A program made the position numbers and the translations under genes. From Candidatus Rokuibacteriota bacterium (lineage in GTDB: Bacteria; Methylomirabilota; Methylomirabilia; Rokubacteriales; CSP1-6), in the NCBI GenBank assembly GCA_016201575.1, contig JACQCN010000242.1, forward strand, positions 1,190-10,315: DNA of 9,126 bases, in the 5' to 3' direction. Positions 1 through 6,687 of the stretch are shown in pieces. A model generated the notes under the pieces. It ran no database searches, had not been told where the DNA came from, and saw nothing but the letters and a program-made list of their open reading frames with translations. Position 1 is the stretch's first letter. Each line of letters opens with the position of its first letter.

Positions 1-1
1 G

Positions 2-1339
2 TGGCTGCGCGTCGGCATGCCGGCGCGCGCCGCCGCGGCCTGGAATCCGGTGACGGGCTTCACCGACGGCGCCGGCCGGCTGGTCTGGGCGGCGCTCGGC
101 GATCCGGCGCTGCTGCCGGCGCCGCAGAGCGGTCGGTGGATCTCCAATCGCGTGACCGTGGCCGCGGGCTCGCCGCGCGCGGGCGCCGGCCGCGTCGAGA
201 TCCCGGACGACGCGCTGGTGCCGGAGCCGGGGACCGGCGCGCTGCGGCCGGCGGGCCCGGGGCGGCGCGCCGAGGCGCTGCTGACCTACCGCGCGCTGAC
301 GTCCCCCTTCCACGACGGGACGCGGATGGGCGTCGCCGACGTCCTGTACCCGTACAGCTTCGCGTACCGCTGGGGCGCCGCCGCCGAGGGTGACGCGGGC
401 TCCGACGCCGGAGTCGCCGCGGGCACCGCGCCGCTGCGCGAGTGGCTGGCCGCGGTGCGGGTCGCGGACATCACGACCGCCACGCGGACCTACGGCGAGG
501 ACCTGACGGTGACGGCCGAGGTGCCCGTGGTCGAGGTCTACCTGCGCCATCCCGCGCCCGACCCCGAGGGCGCCGCCTCGATCGCGCCGCCCTGGAGCGC
601 GGTCCCGTGGCACGTCATCGCGCTCATGGAGGAGGCGGTGCGGCAGGGACGGGCCGCGTTCTCGGAGGCGGAGGCGGCGCGGCGCGGCGTGACCTGGCTC
701 GATCTCGCCCGCGATCCCACCCTCGACGCCGCGCTCGCCGCGCTGGTCGAGCGCTTCCGCGCGGAGGCCTACGTCCCGCCGGCGCTCGCGCCGCTCGTCG
801 GGCCCGACGAGGCGCGGGCGCGCTGGGCGCGGCTCCAGCAGTTCCACGCCACCTACCGGCACTTCCTCGTGACCAACGGGCCCTACCGCCTCCAGAAGTG
901 GACGCCGGACTCCGTCACCCTGGAGGTCGTGCGGGACCTCGCCTACCCGCTCGGGGTCGGCGGGTTCGACCGCTATCCGCTCCCGCTGAAGGCCTCCGTC
1001 ACGGGGATCGCGGATCGCGGCGACCGCCTGGAGATCCGCGCCGACGTGGAGCAGATCGAGAAGTTCCAGCGGAGCTACCAGATCACGCGGGTGCCGCTGG
1101 CCCGGGCCGGCCCGGCGCGGGGCCCGCGGGAGCCGGCGTGCCGCTACGTCGTCATCGGCGGCGACGGGAGCGTGCGCGCCCTCGGGGCCGTGGCGCCGGG
1201 CGCGGCGGGGCGCTTCGTCGTCCCGCTCGCCCGCGGGCGCCTCGCGCCGGGCCGCTACACGGTCCTCGTCGCACTCTCCGTCAGCGACAACCTGGTCGCC
1301 CCGGAGGTCCGCGTCGTCCGCCACCGGGTGCGACCGTGA
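2..1339 (+). CDS. Family-5-like ABC transporter solute-binding protein, C-terminal part (5'-truncated by window edge)
   Basis: The frame is open to the left edge (it begins W-L-R-V-G), so the N-terminus and any signal peptide lie outside; the ATG at 17 is probably internal. About 445 residues are visible. Two motifs typical of SBP_bac_5 (Dpp/Opp/nickel type) binding proteins appear in the right order: FHDGTRMGVADVLYPYSF around visible residue 103-120 (compare 'F-x-DGT-x-x-AeDV-x-x-S') and TNGPYRLQKW around 291-300 followed by a V-T-L-E-V-x-R-D-x-x-Y segment (compare 'GTGPYk-x-x-x-W ... l-x-R-N-x-x-Y'). The last ~100 residues look like a beta-rich Ig-like domain (alternating polar/hydrophobic, ending G-R-Y-T-V-L-V-A-L). 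Inferred role: periplasmic ligand capture for an ABC importer. It ends 49 nt before livH and may be co-transcribed with it. Family 5 proteins normally serve peptide-type permeases, so the pairing is unusual. The ligand cannot be read from the sequence. The family call is motif-based and moderately sure. Confidence 0.7.
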   Translation, partial: WLRVGMPARAAAAWNPVTGFTDGAGRLVWAALGDPALLPAPQSGRWISNRVTVAAGSPRAGAGRVEIPDDALVPEPGTGALRPAGPGRRAEALLTYRALTSPFHDGTRMGVADVLYPYSFAYRWGAAAEGDAGSDAGVAAGTAPLREWLAAVRVADITTATRTYGEDLTVTAEVPVVEVYLRHPAPDPEGAASIAPPWSAVPWHVIALMEEAVRQGRAAFSEAEAARRGVTWLDLARDPTLDAALAALVERFRAEAYVPPALAPLVGPDEARARWARLQQFHATYRHFLVTNGPYRLQKWTPDSVTLEVVRDLAYPLGVGGFDRYPLPLKASVTGIADRGDRLEIRADVEQIEKFQRSYQITRVPLARAGPARGPREPACRYVVIGGDGSVRALGAVAPGAAGRFVVPLARGRLAPGRYTVLVALSVSDNLVAPEVRVVRHRVRP

Positions 1340-1388
1340 TCCGGTTCGTGCTTGAATCGCGGGGCGTCTTCAGGCAAGGTATCGCCCC

Positions 1389-2267
1389 GTGGGCATCGTC
1401 CTCATCCACCTCCTGAACTCCCTCCTCTACGCCTCCGTCCTGTTCCTCATCGCGGGCGGCCTGAGCCTGATCTACGGCGTCATGCGGATCGTGAACCTCG
1501 CCCACGGCAACCTCTACGCGCTGGGCGCGTACGTGAGCGCGTGGGTGATCGGCCAGTGGCTGACGGGTGCCCCGCTGGGCGTGCTCTACCTCCTGCTGCC
1601 CGTGGGCGCCGTGGCCGCGGCCCTGGTGGGTGCCGTGCTCGAGCCCACGCTGCTCCGGCGCTTCTACAAGCGGCCGGAGGAGTACCAGCTCCTGATCACT
1701 TTCGGCCTGCTCATGATCCTGGAGGACGCGCTGCGGCTCGTGTGGGGCCCGTACCCGCTCTCGGCGAGCGTCCTGTGGGAGAGCGTGGGGAGCATCTCGA
1801 TCGGGGACTCGCTCTACCCGACCTACAACCTGATCGTGATCGCGGTCGGGGGCATCGCGGCGGCGTTCCTGTGGGCGTTCGTGTACCGCACCAAGTTCGG
1901 CGTCGTGCTCCGGGCGACGTCCCAGGACATGCGGATGGCCGCCGCGCTCGGCGTCGACGTCAACCGCGTCTACATCCAGGCCTTCACGATCGGCTGCTTC
2001 ATGGCCGGGCTGGGCGGGGCGATCATCGTCCCCAGCCAGTCGGCGGTCCTCGGGATGGGCGTGGATGCGCTGATCCTCGCCTTCGTCGTGGTGGTGATCG
2101 GCGGGCTCGGGAGCCTCGAAGGCGCGCTCGCGGGCGCCCTCATCGTCGGCTTCGTGCGGGAGGCGGGGATCGCCCTCTTCCCGGAGATCGAGCTGGCCGT
2201 GCTCTACCTGATCGCGGCCATCGTGCTGCTCGCCCGGCCGGCGGGGCTCTTCGGGCGCCCGGCGTGA
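1389..2267 (+). CDS. livH: Branched-chain amino acid-type ABC transporter permease LivH
   Basis: 292 residues, the usual LivH length, with about eight hydrophobic segments in the inner membrane. It is one of the two permease subunits of a HAAT/Liv importer. Hallmarks: NLAHGN at residues 36-41 just after the first helix (GLSLIYGVMRIVNLAHG), the cytoplasmic coupling region from R175 (RATSQDMRMAAALGVDVNRV, which contacts the ATPases), then AGLGGA, and VVVVIGGLGSLEGALAG from residue 233. The GTG start at 1389 is chosen because AAGG at 1376-1379 lies 9 nt upstream and the product begins directly with the first helix. First gene of a livH-livM-livG-livF series; its substrate class (branched-chain amino acids, other amides or small carboxylates) cannot be decided from the permease. 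The symbol denotes the family, not a proven leucine transporter. Confidence 0.95.
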   Translation: MGIVLIHLLNSLLYASVLFLIAGGLSLIYGVMRIVNLAHGNLYALGAYVSAWVIGQWLTGAPLGVLYLLLPVGAVAAALVGAVLEPTLLRRFYKRPEEYQLLITFGLLMILEDALRLVWGPYPLSASVLWESVGSISIGDSLYPTYNLIVIAVGGIAAAFLWAFVYRTKFGVVLRATSQDMRMAAALGVDVNRVYIQAFTIGCFMAGLGGAIIVPSQSAVLGMGVDALILAFVVVVIGGLGSLEGALAGALIVGFVREAGIALFPEIELAVLYLIAAIVLLARPAGLFGRPA

Positions 2268-2314
2268 GCGCGACCACGATCGCGGCGGGCCTTTGGGCCA
2301 CCCAGAATGAGTGA

Positions 2315-2389
2315 GATTCCCGCTCGAGCGCCGGCTTCGCCGGCGCCATCATCCGGGGGGGAGGGTCGGGGGGGCGCAGAGCCCCCCTC
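2315..2389 (+). repeat. Palindrome and G-run cluster in the livH-livM gap, possible repetitive element
   Basis: Seen directly, from left to right: a perfect 10-bp palindrome CGCTCGAGCG (2321-2330); a hairpin CGCCGGC-TTC-GCCGGCG (2329-2345, 7-bp arms, 3-nt loop); three G runs of 7, 3 and 7 (2355-2361, 2363-2365, 2368-2374), which satisfy the usual G-quadruplex pattern; and a hairpin GGGGGGC-GCAGA-GCCCCCC (2369-2387, 7-bp perfect arms). Nothing here looks coding in any frame. It occupies most of the 122-nt gap between livH and livM and stops two bases before the livM ATG. The compact stack of distinct palindromes resembles REP/MITE-type intergenic repeats, but only one copy is in the window, so repetitiveness is inference. 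Confidence 0.5.
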
Positions 2390-3250
2390 ATGGCCATCAC
2401 CGCGCTGGGGTTCAACCTCCTCCTCGGCTACACGGGGCTCCTGTCCTTCGGACACTCCGCCTTCTTCGGGGTCGGCGCCTACGCCGTCGCCTTCATGGTC
2501 AAGTACTTCGAGTGGAGCTCGATGGAGCTCTTCCTCCTGGGCGCCATCGTCGCCTCGGTCGTCGTCACCGCGCTCTTCGGCTTCCTCTGCGTCCGCTACA
2601 CCCGTATCTTCTTCAGCATCCTCACGCTGGCGCTCTCCCAGGTGCTGTGGAGCCTCGCCTTCAAGTTCTTCTGGGTGACGGGCGGGACCGACGGGCTGCG
2701 CGTCCCGACGCCGACCCTGCTCGGCGGCATCGTGAGCCACGGCGAGGACAAGATCACGTTCCTGGCCCACCGCTACTACTACTACGTGCTCGCGATCTTC
2801 TTCGCCTGCGCGGCGCTGATGTGGGTCATCGTGAACTCGCCCTTCGGGAAGGCGCTCCAGGCCATCCGCGACAACGAGACGCGCGCGGAGTTCGTGGGCG
2901 TGCAGATCTGGCGCTACCGATGGACGGCGTTCCTCGTCTCCGGCGTCTTCACCGGGCTGGCGGGCGCCCTCTGGGTGCCGCTCAACGGCCTCACCACCCC
3001 GGACGTGCTCTACTGGCCGTTCTCGGGGGAGATCGTGTTCATGACCGTGCTCGGCGGCTTCCGGACCTTCGCCGGCCCCATCGTGGGCGCGATCGTCTTC
3101 AACTACCTCAAGACCTACGCCGTGGGGTTCACGGTCTACTGGCAGATGCTGCTCGGGATCGTGCTGGTCTTCCTCGTGCTGGTCCTGCCGACGGGCATCG
3201 TCGGCACCGCGGGCCAGCTCCTGGCCCGCCTGACGAGATCGTCCTCGTGA
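2390..3250 (+). CDS. livM: Branched-chain amino acid-type ABC transporter permease LivM, short N-terminus
   Basis: 286 residues; second membrane subunit of the Liv importer, partner of LivH. Hallmarks: FNLLLGYTGLLSFGHSAFFGVGAY at about residues 8-31 (conserved LivM N-terminal motif), IRDNETRAEFVGV with R160 (coupling region), FTGLAGALW, and a GEIVFMTVLGGFRTFAGPIVGA segment near the C-terminus. LivM proteins normally carry more hydrophobic residues before the ALGFNLLLGY motif; here the protein starts at MAITALGFN, so helix 1 is clipped. No ATG, GTG or TTG exists in frame between the stop at 2312-2314 and the ATG at 2390, so the start cannot be extended with standard codons. No Shine-Dalgarno is visible: the expected site is filled by the GCCCCCC arm of a hairpin. 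The 3' end overlaps livG by 4 nt (GTGA). Family assignment is very sure; functionality of the N-terminus is uncertain. Confidence 0.92.
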   Translation: MAITALGFNLLLGYTGLLSFGHSAFFGVGAYAVAFMVKYFEWSSMELFLLGAIVASVVVTALFGFLCVRYTRIFFSILTLALSQVLWSLAFKFFWVTGGTDGLRVPTPTLLGGIVSHGEDKITFLAHRYYYYVLAIFFACAALMWVIVNSPFGKALQAIRDNETRAEFVGVQIWRYRWTAFLVSGVFTGLAGALWVPLNGLTTPDVLYWPFSGEIVFMTVLGGFRTFAGPIVGAIVFNYLKTYAVGFTVYWQMLLGIVLVFLVLVLPTGIVGTAGQLLARLTRSSS

Positions 3251-4008
3251 GCCTGCTGGAGACGAGGCGGCTCACCCGGCACTTCGGCGAGACCCGCGCC
3301 GTGGACGGCGTCGACTTCGCCGTGCGCGCGGGCGAGGTGCTCGCGCTGATCGGCTCCAACGGCGCCGGGAAGACGAGCCTCGTGAACCTGATCAGCGGGC
3401 TCATCCGGCCGGACAGCGGCCAGATCCTGTTCCGCGACCAGGACGTGACGCCCCACTCGGTCAACCAGCGGATCCGGGCGGGGATCGCCCGGAGCTTCCA
3501 GCTCGTGAACCTGTTCGATCACCTCACGTGCCTGGACAACGTGGCCCTGGCCATCTTCTCCCGCGAGGGCAAGACGAAGAAGCTGCTCGCCCTGGCCGGC
3601 CGCGACATCGCGGTCTGGCGCGAGGCCGCCGACGTGCTGGGCCAGTTCGGGCTCGACAGCAAGGCGCGCATGCTCGCGGGCGGGATCTCCCAGGGCGAGC
3701 GCAAGTTGCTCGACGTGGCCGTGGCCTACGCCCTCCGGCCCCGGCTCCTCTTCCTCGACGAGCCGACCAGCGGCGTGAGCACGCGGGAGAAGGCGCCGAT
3801 CATGGACATCATCACCGCGATCGTGCGCTCGCGGGGGATCACCGCCGTCATCATCGAGCACGACATGGACATCGTGTTCAAGTACTCGGACCGGATCGTC
3901 GTCATGCACCAGGGGACGATCCTGGCCGACGGGACGCCGGACGAGATCCGGGACAACGCCACGGTGACGACGACCCTGATCGGAACGACCGGCGATGCTC
4001 GAGCTTGA
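3247..4008 (+). CDS. livG: Liv-type ABC transporter ATP-binding protein LivG
   Basis: 253 residues, normal for LivG. Cytoplasmic ATPase that drives the LivHM permease. Visible motifs: Walker A GSNGAGKTS (36-44), Q-loop Q85 in RSFQLVNLF, ABC signature ISQGE (147-151, in place of LSGGQ), Walker B LLFLDEP with D171/E172, D-loop SGVS, and the H-loop histidine H205 in IIEHDMDIV. All catalytic residues are intact. The SGVSTREK stretch after Walker B differs from the usual AAG(M/L)N-type D-loop of LivG, suggesting a divergent HAAT subgroup (inference). GTG start at 3247 is chosen because it overlaps the livM stop as GTGA and places a normal-length N-terminus before Walker A; the same frame stays open upstream but that stretch is antisense-like shadow inside livM. 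The 3' end overlaps livF by 14 nt, consistent with translational coupling. Confidence 0.94.
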   Translation: MSLLETRRLTRHFGETRAVDGVDFAVRAGEVLALIGSNGAGKTSLVNLISGLIRPDSGQILFRDQDVTPHSVNQRIRAGIARSFQLVNLFDHLTCLDNVALAIFSREGKTKKLLALAGRDIAVWREAADVLGQFGLDSKARMLAGGISQGERKLLDVAVAYALRPRLLFLDEPTSGVSTREKAPIMDIITAIVRSRGITAVIIEHDMDIVFKYSDRIVVMHQGTILADGTPDEIRDNATVTTTLIGTTGDARA

Positions 4009-4705
4009 CGGCGTCAACACGTTCCGGGGCCCGGCCCAGATCCTCCGCGGCGTCTCCCTCCGCGTGGGCGACGGCGAGGCCGTGTGCCTGGTGGGTCGCA
4101 ACGGGGCGGGGAAGACAACGACGATCGACAGCATCATGGGCCTGCTCCCGGTGCGGTCCGGCCGGGTCGTGTTCCGGGGCCACGACATCACCCGGCTTCC
4201 GCCGCATCGCCGGGCCCGGCACGGGATCGGGTACGCCCCCGAAGACGCCGGCATCTTCCCCGACCTCACCGTCGCCGAGAACTTCGAGATCACCCGCTGG
4301 CTGGCGGGCGGCGAGCGGGCGGGGGCGGCCGCGGCGGGCATCGACGAGCGGATCGCGGCGGTGTTCCCCGAGGTCTCGAGCTTTCTCACGCGCCGGGGCC
4401 TCCACCTGAGCGGCGGCCAGAAGAAGATGGTCGCCATCGCGCGCGCGATGGCCCTGTCCCCCGCCATCCTCCTCCTCGACGAGCCCTTCGAGGGCCTGGC
4501 CCCCGTCGTGGTGAGCCGGTTCATCGACGCCGTGAAGCGGATCAAGGCGATGGGGATCTCGGTGCTCATCGCCGAGTCCAACCTCGTGAACGCGATGCGC
4601 GTGGCCGACCGCCTCTACGCGATCGACCGGGGCGAGATCATCTTCCACGGCGATCCCCGCGAAGCCTTCGCCAACGCGGAGGTGATGAAGACCCTCCGCG
4701 GGTGA
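3995..4705 (+). CDS. livF: Liv-type ABC transporter ATP-binding protein LivF
   Basis: 236 residues, typical LivF length; second ATPase of the Liv importer, expected to pair with LivG. Motifs: Walker A GRNGAGKTT (34-42), GYAPEDAGIFPDLTVAEN around the Q-loop region (LivF-typical 'Y-x-PE-x-R-x-IFP-x-LTV-x-EN'), signature LSGGQ (138-142), Walker B LLLDEP with D162/E163, D-loop EGLAP. At the H-loop position, where LivF usually shows V-E-Q-N, this protein has AESN with S195. The ATG at 3995 lies inside the end of livG (14-nt overlap) with only a weak GGAA upstream, so re-initiation after livG translation is likely. The last liv gene; 65 nt separate it from the methyltransferase. Confidence 0.94.
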   Translation: MLELDGVNTFRGPAQILRGVSLRVGDGEAVCLVGRNGAGKTTTIDSIMGLLPVRSGRVVFRGHDITRLPPHRRARHGIGYAPEDAGIFPDLTVAENFEITRWLAGGERAGAAAAGIDERIAAVFPEVSSFLTRRGLHLSGGQKKMVAIARAMALSPAILLLDEPFEGLAPVVVSRFIDAVKRIKAMGISVLIAESNLVNAMRVADRLYAIDRGEIIFHGDPREAFANAEVMKTLRG

Positions 4706-4770
4706 GCGCCCGCCTCCCGGGCCCTGCCCCTCGATCCTCTCGCGCGCCGTCCCCGGCAGAAGGGAGCGCA

Positions 4771-5628
4771 ATGACCGCGCCGCCGTTCGACCGCGTCAAG
4801 TACAAGGAGACGACGCTCGCGCTCTGGCAGAGCGCGGCGGAGGCCTGGCATCGCTGGAACCCGGTGATCCACGCGTGGGTCGGACCGGCGACGGAGGTGA
4901 TGCTGGACCTCGCGCGGATCGGCCCCGGCAGCCGGGTGCTCGACCTGGCCGCCGGCGACGGCGACCAGTCCTTCGCCGCCGCGCGGCGGGTGGGGCCGCG
5001 CGGCTCCGTGCTCGCCACCGATCTCGCGCCGAACCTCGTGGCGATCGCGGCCCGCGGCGCCCGGGACGCCGGGCTCGCGCAGGTCGAGGCGCGGGTGATG
5101 GACGCCGAGCGGCTCGACGTCCCGGACGCCGCGTTCGACGCCGTGATCTGCCGTCTCGGCCTCTTCTTCTTCGGCGACCTGCCGGCGGCACTGGCCGAGG
5201 CCCGTCGCGCGCTCAGGCCGGGCGGCCGGCTCGCCGCCCTCGTCTTCTCGACTCCGGACAAGAACCAGTTCTACGCGATACCCATCTCGACTATCCGCCG
5301 GCGGGCGAGGCTGCCCGAGCCGGGCCCGGGCCGGCCGGGCCCGTTCAGCCTCGGGGGCCCGGGCGTATTCGAGGCCGCGCTCACGGGCGCCGGCTTCCGC
5401 GACGTCGACACGCGCGTCCTCTTGGCCTCGCTCCGCACCGCGTCGGCGGCGGAATGCCTGCGGTTCCAGCGCGAGTCGTTCGGCGCACTCCACCAGATGA
5501 TGGTGAGGCTGAGCGAGGGGGAGCGGCGGGAAACGTGGGACGAGATCGGCGAGGGCTTGCGCGCTTACGAGGGGCCGGGCGGCTTCGAGTCGCCGTGCGA
5601 GCTGATCGTGGGCGCCGCCGTCAAGTAG
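4771..5628 (+). CDS. Class I SAM-dependent methyltransferase
   Basis: 285 residues. Rossmann-type methyltransferase of the Methyltransf_11/25 (UbiE-like) class: motif I VLDLAAGDGD at 56-65 (SAM glycine loop), acidic ribose-binding D84 in ATDLAPN, a motif MDAERLDVPDAAFDAVICRL that matches motifs II/III, and LRPGGRLAAL after it (post motif). Residues 1-50 and the C-terminal ~90 residues presumably shape the acceptor site; the acceptor is not recognisable. Cytosolic, no signal peptide or membrane helix. The ATG at 4771 is chosen because AGAAGGGAG (4758-4766) sits just upstream and the protein starts at a sensible distance from motif I; the frame is open further upstream but that is livF shadow. 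It lies 65 nt after livF on the same strand, so it may be read through from the liv genes, but nothing links it functionally to transport. Confidence 0.88.
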   Translation: MTAPPFDRVKYKETTLALWQSAAEAWHRWNPVIHAWVGPATEVMLDLARIGPGSRVLDLAAGDGDQSFAAARRVGPRGSVLATDLAPNLVAIAARGARDAGLAQVEARVMDAERLDVPDAAFDAVICRLGLFFFGDLPAALAEARRALRPGGRLAALVFSTPDKNQFYAIPISTIRRRARLPEPGPGRPGPFSLGGPGVFEAALTGAGFRDVDTRVLLASLRTASAAECLRFQRESFGALHQMMVRLSEGERRETWDEIGEGLRAYEGPGGFESPCELIVGAAVK

Positions 5629-5629
5629 A

Positions 5630-5656
5630 CCGCCCGCTCGTGCCCCCGCGGGGCGG
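5630..5656. terminator. Candidate bidirectional hairpin between convergent methyltransferase and ku
   Basis: The 30-nt gap between the two convergent stop codons can fold as GCCCC-CGC-GGGGC (5642-5654), or alternatively CCGCCC (5630-5635) with GGGCGG (5651-5656). There is no T tract on either strand, so this is only a plausible GC-rich terminator, supported by position between convergent genes. Confidence 0.3.
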
Positions 5657-5658
5657 CG

Positions 5659-6546
5659 TCAGCGCTTGGCGGCGCGCTTGGCGGGAGCGGGCTCGGCCTT
5701 GGCGGCGGCCTTGGCGGGCGCGGCGGCCTCGCGCTTGCCGGCCATCTTGGCGGGCGGCTTCTTCGGCGTGGCGGCCTGCTTGGCGAGGCTCGACTTCAGC
5801 GCCTCCATCAGGTCGATCACGTGGCCGCGCTCCGGCGCCGGGGCGGCGACGTGGATCTCCTTGCCCTCGACCTTGCTGTTGACGAGGTCGAGGACGCGCT
5901 GCCGGTACTCGTCGGTGAACTTGCCCGGCTCGAAGGCGTCGGCGGCCAGCTCGCCCAGCAGCTTCACCGCCAGCTCGAGCTCGCCCTCCTTCACCTTGGC
6001 CCCGAGCCCCTTGTCGATCTCGCCGAAGTCGCGCACCTCGTCGGCGAAGTACATGGTGTGGAGCATGAGGCCGCCCTGGGCGGCCCGGATCAGGACGAGC
6101 GTCTCCTTGCCCCGCGTGACGAACTTGGCGAGGGCCACCCGATCGCTCTTGGCCATCGCCTCGGCGAGGAGCCGGTACGCCTTCTCGCCGCCCTTGTCGG
6201 GGCCGAGGTAGTAGGTCTTCTCGAAGTAGATCGGGTCGACGCGCTCCAGCGGCACGAACTCCTCGATGTCGATCACCTTGGAAGCCTCGCCCTCGAGCGC
6301 CTTCAGCTCGGCGTCGGCGACCCGGACGTACTGGTCCTTGGCGAACTCGTAGCCCTTGACCAGGTCGCCGCGCTCGACCACCTCGCTGTCGATCGGGCAG
6401 AAGTACTGCTGCCGGACGCGGTTGCCGCACTTGGCGTGGAGCAGGTTGAAGCTCACGCCGAGCGACGAGGTCGCCGTGTAGAGCTTGATCGGGATGGAGA
6501 CGAGGCCGAAGGAGATCGTGCCCGAGCCGATCGAGTGCGGAGGCAT
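5659..6546 (-). CDS. ku: Bacterial Ku DNA end-binding protein (NHEJ)
   Basis: 295 residues. Homodimeric ring protein that binds DNA double-strand ends and recruits LigD for non-homologous end joining. Family hallmarks: GSGTISFGLVSIPIKLY at residues 7-23, KCGNRVRQQYFCPID (39-53), KGYEFAKDQYV (64-74), IDIEEFVPLERVDPIYFEKTYYL (about 92-114), a LHTMYFADEVRD stretch (162-173), and the conserved VIDLMEALKSSL near 243-254. After residue 257 the protein ends in a low-complexity Lys/Ala/Pro tail (several PAK and AAK units), of the kind known to add DNA binding in some bacterial Ku proteins. The ATG at 6546 gives the standard MxxxxIGSGTISFGLV start; no clear Shine-Dalgarno is seen. It lies 141 nt downstream of the amidase on the same strand, with a hairpin between, so separate transcription is likely. 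No ligD is complete in the window. Confidence 0.96.
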   Translation of the reverse strand: MPPHSIGSGTISFGLVSIPIKLYTATSSLGVSFNLLHAKCGNRVRQQYFCPIDSEVVERGDLVKGYEFAKDQYVRVADAELKALEGEASKVIDIEEFVPLERVDPIYFEKTYYLGPDKGGEKAYRLLAEAMAKSDRVALAKFVTRGKETLVLIRAAQGGLMLHTMYFADEVRDFGEIDKGLGAKVKEGELELAVKLLGELAADAFEPGKFTDEYRQRVLDLVNSKVEGKEIHVAAPAPERGHVIDLMEALKSSLAKQAATPKKPPAKMAGKREAAAPAKAAAKAEPAPAKRAAKR

Positions 6547-6651
6547 ATCGCGGGTAATGGTAGCACCGCCGCCGCGCGCCGGCCGCCCGATCTAGGACGC
6601 AGGCCAGCGGTCCAAACGGTAGGGGGTGGCCCGGCGGAGAGCTACAGGACA

Positions 6652-6672
6652 CGGGGGTGCGGGGCACCCCCG
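6652..6672 (-). terminator. Candidate terminator hairpin after the amidase gene
   Basis: Perfect inverted repeat CGGGGGTGC-GGG-GCACCCCCG: 9-bp stem, 3-nt loop, starting 15 nt beyond the amidase stop codon in the direction of transcription. No T tract follows, so an intrinsic terminator is not certain; it could equally be an intergenic structural repeat. Position at a 3' end is the main support. Confidence 0.4.
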
Positions 6673-6687
6673 GCGTCCTCCGGCACG

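Noticed and set aside
1..393. GTG-started 130-codon frame at the left edge
   Set aside because: Arg/Gly-rich shadow of the solute-binding protein frame, without family features.
2311..3246. Extension of LivG upstream to 2311, giving a 565-residue protein
   Set aside because: The upstream 312 codons are an Arg/His/Pro-rich shadow of livM; LivG has its natural length from the GTG at 3247, which overlaps the livM stop.
3136..4581. 481-codon minus-strand open frame antisense to livG/livF
   Set aside because: No motif or plausible start signal; livG and livF on the other strand are complete with all ATPase motifs.
6589..6615. TTGGAC / TAGATC pair upstream of ku as a promoter
   Set aside because: Both hexamers match the consensus poorly and the spacer is only 15 nt.
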